A stretch of DNA of 64,000 bases, taken from the NCBI GenBank assembly GCA_046297455.1, contig JBKBIT010000005.1, forward strand, positions 62,001-126,000, written 5' to 3'. Shown here piece after piece: positions 44,823 through 52,492 of the stretch. The translations under genes were made by a program, and so were the position numbers. Within the stretch, counting starts at the first letter, position 1. Each line of letters begins with the position of its first letter. The notes beneath the pieces are model-generated. The model saw nothing but the letters and a program-made list of their open reading frames with translations. It was not told the origin of the DNA and made no database searches. The DNA is from ZYF759 sp046297455. GTDB lineage: Bacteria; Pseudomonadota; Alphaproteobacteria; Rhizobiales; Rhizobiaceae.

Positions 44823-46805
44823 TCACATCTGTCCCAACAGGGTTTTGCGCCGCTCGGCCCAGGCGCCGATCAGACGGTCGGCAACGATGGCGATGAAAGC
44901 CACGCAGACGCCCGCGACGATGCCCAGTCCGGTGTCGGCCCGCGTCAGCGCGATATAGACTTCCTGTCCGAGGTCATTGGTGCCGACGAGGGCGGTGATG
45001 ACCAGCATCGATAGTGCCATCATGATCGTCTGGTTCACGCCAAGCATGATCGCCGGCATGGCCAGGGGGAACTTGACCTTGGTCAGGGTCTGCCAAGGCC
45101 GGCAGCCGGACATGCGGGCCGCCTCGACGATTTCGGGCGAGACACCGCGCAATCCATGGTCGGTGTAACGAATGGCGGGCGCGAGTGCGTAAAGAACGAT
45201 GGCGATGATGGCGGAGAATTCGCCGACCTGGAACAGCATCACCACAGGAATCAGATAGACGAAGCTCGGCAGTGTCTGGAGCGTGTCGACAATGACCTGC
45301 ACCATTTTGTGCATGCGCTCGCTGCTGGCGCCGAGAATGCCGACGGGTATGCCGATCGCCATCGCCACGATCACCGAGATGCCGCACAGGTAGACGGAAA
45401 TCATGGCGTTCTGCCAATTGCCCGTGACGGCAATGAAGAGAACAAGCGCCGTGACCAGAAGGGCCAGGCGAGGCCCGCCCAGGCGCCAGCCGAGAAAGCC
45501 GACAAGAAGCGCAACACCCGGCCACGGCGCGCCCATGAGCGCGCGCTTGATGGGGATCAGCACATAGATCAGCAGGGCCGACTTGAAGGCATCCAGATAG
45601 TCATAGAGGTGGATGTTCACGAACCGCACCAGCTCGTCCCAGAACGGTCCCGTGCTGACGACGAACTGCTGCGGGTAGACGGCGAGGAAGGGCAGCGCCA
45701 GACTGACAAGATACGAGGCGGCAACGATGGCAAGCATGCCGAGACCGATATTGACCTGGGCGAGCCGGCCATGTCTTGCGCGCAGGCGCACCGGCTTTGC
45801 CTGATATTCGGCGGTCGCCTTGCTCAGCCTGTCCAGCGAGATCGCCAAAAGCGTGATGGCAAGTCCGGCTTCCAGGCCGCTGCCGATCGCCAGCCGCCGC
45901 AGTGCCGTCAGCACGTCGTGTCCGAGGCCGCCCGCGCCGATCATCGAGGCGATGATCACCATGTTGAGCGAGAGCATGATGACCTGGTTCACGCCGACCA
46001 TCAGGCTGTGACGGCTTGCCGGCAGAAGGATCTTCCACATCAGCTGGCGTGATGTGCACCCCGCCATGCGGCCAAACTCGGTGACTTCGACCGGAGCCGT
46101 CTTCAGGGCAAGGAGTGTCACCCTGACCATTGGCGGCATGGCGTAGATGATCGTCGCGATCATCGCGGAGACCGGCCCGAACCCGAACAGGAACAGCACG
46201 GGCACCAGATAGGCGAAGACGGGGACCGTCTGCATGAGGTCGAGGACCGGCGTGATGGCCTTCTCCACGCCGCGGCGGCGATAGGCCATGATGCCGAGCC
46301 CGGCACCGGCCAGGACGCCAAGCGGCACAGCCACGAGGATGGACGACAGGGTCACCATCGCGCTTTGCCACTGGCCGAATATGGCCAGATAACCGAAACT
46401 GCACCCGACCAGAATGACGAGGCCGCGGTCGCCAACGCGCCAGGCAAGATAGACCATGGCGCCGAGCACCCCGACCCAAGGCAGCGGCGGCAGCCGCACG
46501 CCACCCTCGCCGAGCGGGATGTCGATACCCCGGGCGAGAATGTTGAGGCAGGCCTGCAAGGGCAGGTCGAGCAGCCACGCAAATGCGCGGGTCAGTTCGC
46601 GAAAGGTGAACAGGCCGAAACTGGCTTCCCGCACGAGCCAGCGCATGAAGTCGCTGATCCAGTAACGCAGCGGGATGATCCAGTCCTGAGGGTAATGGGT
46701 CAGCCAACGATGATCGCCGGCGAGATACCAAAGAACGGCCAGGATTGTCAGGACAGCCAGCCAGCCTATCCAGACCGATTGCGGGCTGGAAGGAATTCGG
46801 CGCAT
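44823..46805 (-). CDS. glycine betaine/proline-type ABC permease, two ProW units fused
   Basis: 660 residues holding two complete BPD_transp_1 permease domains in one chain. The first has the EAA-like loop FGRMAGCTSRQLMWKILLPA and the second VEAARMSGCRPWQTLTKVKF. Each is followed by a similar segment (GVNQVIMLSLNMVIIASMIG and GVNQTIMMALSMLVITALVG), which shows an internal duplication. I prefer ATG 46805, preceded by GGAG; an earlier ATG at 46859 lies inside the ATPase gene. A single-chain pseudo-dimer replaces the usual homodimer. Confidence 0.9.
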   Translation of the reverse strand: MRRIPSSPQSVWIGWLAVLTILAVLWYLAGDHRWLTHYPQDWIIPLRYWISDFMRWLVREASFGLFTFRELTRAFAWLLDLPLQACLNILARGIDIPLGEGGVRLPPLPWVGVLGAMVYLAWRVGDRGLVILVGCSFGYLAIFGQWQSAMVTLSSILVAVPLGVLAGAGLGIMAYRRRGVEKAITPVLDLMQTVPVFAYLVPVLFLFGFGPVSAMIATIIYAMPPMVRVTLLALKTAPVEVTEFGRMAGCTSRQLMWKILLPASRHSLMVGVNQVIMLSLNMVIIASMIGAGGLGHDVLTALRRLAIGSGLEAGLAITLLAISLDRLSKATAEYQAKPVRLRARHGRLAQVNIGLGMLAIVAASYLVSLALPFLAVYPQQFVVSTGPFWDELVRFVNIHLYDYLDAFKSALLIYVLIPIKRALMGAPWPGVALLVGFLGWRLGGPRLALLVTALVLFIAVTGNWQNAMISVYLCGISVIVAMAIGIPVGILGASSERMHKMVQVIVDTLQTLPSFVYLIPVVMLFQVGEFSAIIAIVLYALAPAIRYTDHGLRGVSPEIVEAARMSGCRPWQTLTKVKFPLAMPAIMLGVNQTIMMALSMLVITALVGTNDLGQEVYIALTRADTGLGIVAGVCVAFIAIVADRLIGAWAERRKTLLGQM

Positions 46806-46833
46806 GGGGGCTCCGGCCGCCAGGCTCACGACA

Positions 46834-47862
46834 TCATCCCTCTTCTGCCAGGACATCAATGACGGCTTCGCGATCGAGCTGGCCGAGCAATCGACCCTCG
46901 CCGTCGCGCACCGCGAAGGGCCTGTCGTTCTGGACGATACGGCGCGCGATCTCGGCGATGCGGGCCTCCGGCATTACGTCCCCGCCGAAGGTGATGTCAT
47001 CTGCGGCCGGCGCCATCAGCGTGGCGGCCGTCATGACCTTCGCGCGCGTGACGCCGCGGGTGAAATCCGCCACGTAGTCGGTGGCCGGATTGATGACCAG
47101 TTCCTCCGGCTTGCCGATCTGGACAATCTCCCCGTCCTTCATGATCGCAATGCGATCAGCGAGCCTGATCGCCTCGTCGAAATCGTGGGTGATGAAGACG
47201 ATCGATTTGTTGAGCAGTTTCTGCAGCCGCAGGAATTCATCCTGCATCTCGCGCCGAATGAGGGGGTCGAGCGCGGAAAAGGGTTCGTCCAGGAACCAGA
47301 TCTCTGGCTCCACCGCGAGCGAGCGGGCGATTCCTACGCGCTGCTGCTGTCCGCCAGACAGTTCGCGCGGGAAATAATCCTCCCGACCCTTGAGGCCGAC
47401 CAGTTCGATCACCTCGCGGGCGCGTGCCTCGCGCTTGGCGCGATCCATGCCCTGGATCTCCAGCGGGAAGGCGACGTTGCTGAGCACCGTCAGGTGCGGC
47501 AGCAGCGCGAAGTGCTGGAACACCATGCCCATCTTGTGGCGGCGCAGCTCGATCAGTTCTTTTTCGGAACAGGCAAGAAGGTCCTGTCCGTCGAGAAGGA
47601 TCTCTCCGGAGGTCGGCTCTATCAGGCGTGACAGGCAGCGCACGAGGGTGGATTTGCCCGAGCCCGACAGCCCCATGATCACAAAGATTTCGCCGGCATG
47701 GATGTCGAATGTCGCGTCGCGGACGGCCGCAATGAGACCGGCACGCGCGACCTCCTCTTGTCCCGGCGCATGGCCGTGCTCGGCCAGAAAGGCCTGGCCC
47801 CCACTGCCGAACAGTTTCCAGACCCTGCGGCAACTGAGTTTGGGTTCCTTCACGCAACGCAT
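46834..47862 (-). CDS. glycine betaine/proline-type ABC transporter ATP-binding protein (ProV/OpuAA type)
   Basis: 342 residues. Walker A is MGLSGSGKSTLVRCLSRLI, the signature ELSGGQQQRVGIARSLA, Walker B EIWFLDEPFSALDPLIRREM, and the switch His is in IVFITHDFDEAIRLADRIAI. A C-terminal ~70 residues resemble a single CBS-like module (ENDRPFAVRD-type region, here IVQNDRPFAVRDGEGRLLG). ATG 47862 is chosen; a TTG 57 bases upstream is possible. It follows the binding-protein gene by 108 bases. Confidence 0.93.
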   Translation of the reverse strand: MRCVKEPKLSCRRVWKLFGSGGQAFLAEHGHAPGQEEVARAGLIAAVRDATFDIHAGEIFVIMGLSGSGKSTLVRCLSRLIEPTSGEILLDGQDLLACSEKELIELRRHKMGMVFQHFALLPHLTVLSNVAFPLEIQGMDRAKREARAREVIELVGLKGREDYFPRELSGGQQQRVGIARSLAVEPEIWFLDEPFSALDPLIRREMQDEFLRLQKLLNKSIVFITHDFDEAIRLADRIAIMKDGEIVQIGKPEELVINPATDYVADFTRGVTRAKVMTAATLMAPAADDITFGGDVMPEARIAEIARRIVQNDRPFAVRDGEGRLLGQLDREAVIDVLAEEG

Positions 47863-47970
47863 CCTGACAGATTTTTCGGGCAAGGATGCATCCCGGCGGG
47901 ATGCACCAGTGACGGTCAAGGACCGAAGGAGGCGGGGATGAATGGATCGCCCGCCTCCGGCTCGAAATCG

Positions 47971-48948
47971 TCAGTTCTGCGGGATCCAGGTACGCCAGGT
48001 TGCCTCGTTGGCCTGCATCCACTCGTCAACGGCGACTTCGGTCGGCATGCCGTCGAGATCGATCTTGCCAATGAGATCGCCCATCTCCTGATTCGTGATC
48101 TGGAAGTTGCGAATAGCCTCGTAGGCAGCGGGCCACTTCTCTTCGCCGCCGGCCCAGCCAACCGCCTTGATCCAGCCACGGGGCTTGCCGCAATCATAGG
48201 CCATGTCGGGGTTTATGCCCCAGCTCGGATCCTCGTAGCAGGCGTCTTCATAGGGCGGGAATTCGACCCATTCGCCCTCGAACTGAATTGGCGCCCAATG
48301 CGGCGTGTAGATCCAGGCCAGGATCGGCTGACGGCGCTGGTAGGCCGACTGCACTTCGGCAAAGAGCGCCGCATCGGTGCCGGCATGGACAACTTCGAAA
48401 TCCAAACCCAGCGCCTCGATGCGCTCGGGGTCATATCCGCCCCAGGTGACCGGGCCGCCGAGATACCGTCCTTTGGGGCTGGTCTGCGCCGTGGCGAACA
48501 ATTCGGCGCAATCGTTCAACGCTTCCCAGTTGGGCAGGCCAGGGCACTGTTCCTTGACATAGAGCGGGTACCACCACTCCTCGATAGCCTCCATGCCGGT
48601 CTCGCCCAGATCGACCGTATCGCCGGTCGCCAGCGATGCATCCAGCGCGTCCTTGCCGGTGGTCTCCCAGATCTCCATGGCCACATGCAGGTCGCCGCTT
48701 TCGAGGCCGGCAAACTGGGCCAGGTAATCCGCCTGGATGTATTCGACATTGTAGCCCATCTCCTCCAGCACCGAGCCCATGATGCGCGAGGTGACGTGCT
48801 GACCCGTCCAGTCATGAAGCGTGATGCGGATGGGGTCGGCCGATTCGGGGAAGCTCTGCGCGTGAAGGCTCAGGCTGCTGGCAGCGAGAAGGCCGGCCGA
48901 TGCGAGTGCAAGAATGCCTGTCTTCAAGATGGCTGTTGGCTTGCTCAT
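47971..48948 (-). CDS. glycine betaine/proline-type ABC transporter substrate-binding protein (ProX/OpuAC)
   Basis: 325 residues. ATG 48948 is preceded by GGAGAAAACGAC. The signal peptide is MSKPTAILKTGILALASAGL, cut near SLHA-QSF. The mature protein is rich in Trp and Tyr (HDWTGQHVTSRIMG, AMEIWETTGKD, EEWWYPLYV, GWIKAVGW), as needed for the aromatic box that binds quaternary amines. The exact ligand (betaine, choline, carnitine or other) cannot be read. First gene of the leftward amine operon. Confidence 0.92.
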   Translation of the reverse strand: MSKPTAILKTGILALASAGLLAASSLSLHAQSFPESADPIRITLHDWTGQHVTSRIMGSVLEEMGYNVEYIQADYLAQFAGLESGDLHVAMEIWETTGKDALDASLATGDTVDLGETGMEAIEEWWYPLYVKEQCPGLPNWEALNDCAELFATAQTSPKGRYLGGPVTWGGYDPERIEALGLDFEVVHAGTDAALFAEVQSAYQRRQPILAWIYTPHWAPIQFEGEWVEFPPYEDACYEDPSWGINPDMAYDCGKPRGWIKAVGWAGGEEKWPAAYEAIRNFQITNQEMGDLIGKIDLDGMPTEVAVDEWMQANEATWRTWIPQN

Positions 48949-49156
48949 GTCGTTTTCTCCGTTTTTTCCCTCTGGACGGCATGGATTCACACGCCGGCTT
49001 CGCAGGCCCGGACCGACGCGCCGCGCCGGCATGTGGCTCGGCTACATGGCCGAGGCTTCCCTGCGGATCCGGCGCTTCGTCGGCATGGCTGCGGATCCTG
49101 TCCCTGACTGCGTCACCAATTTAGAGGACCGATTTCCACACTAGTCAATCCAAAAC

Positions 49157-49174
49157 CCACAAATTACCACAAAC
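49157..49174. promoter_or_regulatory. candidate regulator site, CCACAAA direct repeat
   Basis: CCACAAA occurs at 49157-49163 and 49167-49173, ten bases (one helical turn) apart, between the leftward binding-protein gene and the rightward DeoR-type gene. Spacing and position fit an operator, but no palindrome is clear. Confidence 0.25.
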
Positions 49175-49248
49175 TGGCTTGATGAGCGGCTCGCAGGCAG
49201 CCAAGATGCGCTGGCAGCCTTCCTCGCGTGCAACGACCCGAGACACGA

Positions 49249-50055
49249 ATGATGCATTGGACCCAGCGCCACAAGGCGATCATGACCCTGGTCGAAAAGA
49301 ACGGCTCATGTCGCGTGGTGGACCTGATGCGGCATCTCGGCGTCTCCGACGAGACCGTTCGACGCGACCTCAGGGTCCTTGCCGCCAAGGGCCTGGTCGA
49401 CAAGGTTCATGGCGGCGTTCTGATGCCGGCCTATGGCGTCCGCGAGGACCCTTTTGCCGCTCGTTTGCGCATGAATGCCCAGGCCAAGCGGGCGATCGCC
49501 GAACTGGTCGCAGCCGATATCAGCGACGGGGAAAGCCTGATGATCGACACCGGCAGCACCACGCTCTTCGTGGCGCGCGCGCTGGCGCGTCATCGCAATC
49601 TCACCGTCATCACCAATAATGGCGAGATCGGCCGCATCCTGGCAGCGGGATCAGGCAACAAGGTCTATGTGGCCGGCGGCGAGATCCGCGGCGATGACGG
49701 GGCCGTCTTCGGCGAGGCGGCGATCGACTTCCTGACCCGCTTCCATGTCGACCGCGCCATCCTGTCGGCAGGCGCCATCCATCCCGAGACCGGGCTGATG
49801 GACTACCACCTGCCGGAAGCCGAAACGGCAAGGGCCATGTCGGCGCAGGCGGAGCGCACCATGGTGGTGGCCGATCACAGCAAGTTCTCGCTGCGGGCAC
49901 CCGTAACCGCGCTGGCCCTCGACCGGCTCCACATGATCGTGACCGACAGGCCGCCTCTGGCCGAAACGCTCAAGGCGCTGGAGCAGAAGGGAATCAGTCT
50001 GAGGTTTCCGCTTGTCGACCCAAAACCGGCCGATCCCGCCTTCAACCCCGCCTGA
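49249..50055 (+). CDS. DeoR/GlpR-family transcriptional regulator
   Basis: 268 residues. The helix-turn-helix is RHKAIMTLVEKNGSCRVVDL followed by GVSDETVRRDLRVLAAKGLV, the DeoR signature with HGG after it. The C-terminal DeoRC sensor domain has MIDTGSTTLFVARAL, LTVITNN and YVAGGEIRGDDGAVFGEAA. Family members usually sense a phosphorylated metabolite, which would fit the adjacent kinases. ATG 49249 or 49252 is preferred to a GTG 21 bases upstream. It overlaps the end of the second kinase gene (convergent) by 14 bases. Confidence 0.9.
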   Translation: MMHWTQRHKAIMTLVEKNGSCRVVDLMRHLGVSDETVRRDLRVLAAKGLVDKVHGGVLMPAYGVREDPFAARLRMNAQAKRAIAELVAADISDGESLMIDTGSTTLFVARALARHRNLTVITNNGEIGRILAAGSGNKVYVAGGEIRGDDGAVFGEAAIDFLTRFHVDRAILSAGAIHPETGLMDYHLPEAETARAMSAQAERTMVVADHSKFSLRAPVTALALDRLHMIVTDRPPLAETLKALEQKGISLRFPLVDPKPADPAFNPA

Positions 50056-50962
50056 CCGCTTCGAGGTGGGCGGCAAAGGCGGGATCCGCCATCAGCGCCT
50101 TGCACCGCTCGAAGCGGGTGACCGAATAGGCCCAGAAATCCTCGGCAGGGTTGCCGTTGGCATGCTGTATGAGGCCCCAGAGTGTCCAGAGCAGATCGCA
50201 CATGGCCTTGTAGATCACCATGCGGCCGAAGGCGGCTTCGGTGAAGCTGCCGCCGGTATAGGCGGACATCATCTCCTCGTCCTGACTGGCGTCGAAACCG
50301 GCCTCCACCGACAGGTCGCCGAGATCCCAGAGCGGATCGTTCATCCCGGAATACTCCCAATCGACCACCCACATCCGGCTACCCGTGTCGAGGAAGTTCT
50401 CGCATAGCGGGTCGCAGTGGCAGGGGACCAGCCGGGCCGGCCGGGCTTCTATGGCTTCGCGCACGGAAGTCGCCTCGGCCACCACGTCGTGATATCCTTC
50501 AGGCAGCTCGGCCCCGAGCCGCGCCAGTACCTTGAGATAGTCCTCGATCATGGCGAAGAGTTCGAACCTGAACTCGAACGTCTCGCCGCTCTCGTGCAAT
50601 TGCTTGAAGGCGAGTGCTGCGCGGGTCGGGGCGCCGGGCGTCTGGCGAAACAGGGCTGGCGTCATCGTCGTGCCGGGAACATGGCGGGTCAGCATGATGC
50701 CGGTTTTCGGATCGCAGTAGAGGACCTGCGGCGATACGCCGGCGCGATGGGCTGCCTGGCTGTTATGCGCCTCCACATTGCGATCGATATATTCCTCGGT
50801 GCCTTCGCCCGGAATACGCAAAACAAGATCCCCGTCCGAACCGTCTATGGCGACGCGGTAGACCCGGTTGGTCATGCCGCCGAGCCGCTCCACTTGCCGG
50901 GGTGACGCGGCCTCGTAGCCTGGAATCTTGCGCAGTGCCTCGATCGCTTCCGATCCACTCAT
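50042..50962 (-). CDS. choline/ethanolamine kinase-like phosphotransferase (APH fold), copy 2
   Basis: 306 residues. The catalytic loop is CHCDPLCENFLD (H182, D184, N189); the metal aspartate is D201 in WVVDWEYSGMNDPLWDLGD. The N-terminal lobe has ERLGGMTNRVYRVAI. It shares FLD-x-GSR-x-W-x-VDW-x-Y-x-G with the kinase at 43928-44812, so the two are divergent paralogues. ATG 50962 follows GGGAGAAGGGACGGC. It runs toward the DeoR-type gene, with a 14-base convergent overlap. Substrate probably an amino alcohol. Confidence 0.87.
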   Translation of the reverse strand: MSGSEAIEALRKIPGYEAASPRQVERLGGMTNRVYRVAIDGSDGDLVLRIPGEGTEEYIDRNVEAHNSQAAHRAGVSPQVLYCDPKTGIMLTRHVPGTTMTPALFRQTPGAPTRAALAFKQLHESGETFEFRFELFAMIEDYLKVLARLGAELPEGYHDVVAEATSVREAIEARPARLVPCHCDPLCENFLDTGSRMWVVDWEYSGMNDPLWDLGDLSVEAGFDASQDEEMMSAYTGGSFTEAAFGRMVIYKAMCDLLWTLWGLIQHANGNPAEDFWAYSVTRFERCKALMADPAFAAHLEAVRRG

Positions 50963-51112
50963 GCCGTCCCTTCTCCCTTGTTTTGTCTTGCGAAAGGACA
51001 TTAGCAGGCGAACCGCCAATGGGAAGAACGCATCGTCATCGGCCCGGCGGCGGGTTCCCCTGTCTGGCGAAGGAGGCTATCTACCCCGATGTCGAAACCA
51101 CAGGAGTAGCCC

Positions 51113-51745
51113 ATGTCATCGCCCCGCAAGGCCGAGAATCTCGACAGCGTCTACGGTGCAAGCAGCCCGCAGGACGTTGCCAAGCGATATGACGAATGGG
51201 CCGAAACCTACGACGCGGAAATGGCTTCGCTCGGCTATCGGCATCCCACGATCTGTCTCGCGCTTCTGTGCCGTCATCTGCAGCCCGGCGCGGGCCCGAT
51301 CCTGGATGCAGGCTGCGGCACGGGGCTGATTGGCGAATGGCTGAAGATCGTCGGCTATTCCCCGGCTGAAGCGCTCGACCTTTCCCAGGGAATGCTCGAC
51401 GTGGCCCGCCGCAAGGGTGTTTACGATGCGCTTCATCAGGCCGCGCTGGGACAGGAACTGCCTCTGCCGACCAATCACTTCGCGGGCGCCGTCTGCGCCG
51501 GCGTCTTCACCGTCGGGCATGTCGGACCTGACGGGTTGGACGAACTGTTGCGTGTTGTCCGTCCCGGCGGCGTCATCGTGATCACCGTCAAGGATCGCCT
51601 GTGGGAAGATGGCTTCCAGGCACGCGTTGCGGAACTGGCCGCCGGGGGTGCGTTCGACGTGCTCGAAGAGACACCCAGCTACGTCTCCATGCCCGGCCGG
51701 GCGGACACGGTACCGAGCCGCGCCCTTGCGCTGAGGGTAAGGTAG
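51113..51745 (+). CDS. class I SAM-dependent methyltransferase
   Basis: 210 residues. Motif I is ILDAGCGTGLIGEWL, and the segment ALDLSQGMLDVARRKGVYDA carries the acidic end of strand 2 and the helix after it. The N-terminus DVAKRYDEWAETYDAEMASL is typical of the WBSCR27/UbiE-like small methyltransferases. The acceptor is not known. A weak ribosome site (GGAG, 51101-51104) lies about 8 bases upstream of the ATG. Together with the amine locus it might handle a methylated compound, but it is separately oriented. Confidence 0.9.
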   Translation: MSSPRKAENLDSVYGASSPQDVAKRYDEWAETYDAEMASLGYRHPTICLALLCRHLQPGAGPILDAGCGTGLIGEWLKIVGYSPAEALDLSQGMLDVARRKGVYDALHQAALGQELPLPTNHFAGAVCAGVFTVGHVGPDGLDELLRVVRPGGVIVITVKDRLWEDGFQARVAELAAGGAFDVLEETPSYVSMPGRADTVPSRALALRVR

Positions 51746-52492
51746 CCAAAGCGTCGCCCAACGCTTTTGGTTGGCGAATCTGCAGCACCATCACCCCGAT
51801 TTTTCTGCCTTAAGGCCCGAATACCTCCGCTTCACGGCTTCGTGAAATGCGGGATAGCTGGCGCGTTGCGCAAACGCAAACGCCCCTCACTTCTTGCATA
51901 TCTTTCTTACATATAGAGATAGAAAACCAGTCATATCGAATGAGTAGCTACTGATTGGATCCGCTTGATTGCCATCATTCGAGGATACTGAAGCACTTAC
52001 TGAACACCTTTTCATTTGATTATTATGACAATGGAAAATGCAATTTAATTCATATAACTGAACAATGGGCTCTTTCTTATAAATTCCACTCGCCTTTCCA
52101 GCAATATTTATGCTTCATATATCTGTCTATTCTAATATGAAACTATATGGTGTCGAAATTTTCTTTGAATGCAACCAATTGGTTAATCCGCATTAATACT
52201 CTTTTAGAGAACCAAGCGGCATATTTTGCCGGCTTAGCCGAGTTCATGGCAGAGTTGGGATTGTCGTGAGAGAGAAGATCTGTCCCGATTGGCGGGTGCC
52301 GATTTGATCTCGTGAAACAACGCGGTCTGATTGACCGCACTTTTCCACCCATGACTCCTATCTGGTCCATCGCTCGGCTTGTCGTCAGCACCGCCGATCA
52401 ACTCGTACTCTTCACAAGCAAGCGGCTGTTTCTCGACTGGCAAGGCGGCCCGACGGTCGCCGTGGATGATTGATAAAGAGGTTATAGTTGCG
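51746..52492. other. gene-free AT-rich island upstream of the chemoreceptor
   Basis: No convincing gene in 747 bases. From about 51880 to 52210 the DNA is strikingly AT-rich for this genome; for example only 16 of 60 bases at 52021-52080 are G or C. The part from 52210 to 52490 returns to a more balanced composition but still lacks a supported frame. It may be a large promoter region for the chemoreceptor or a remnant of foreign DNA. Confidence 0.6.

Noticed and set aside
51955..52140. 61-residue TTG-start frame in the AT-rich island
   Set aside because: No ribosome site, and a composition expected by chance in AT-rich DNA.
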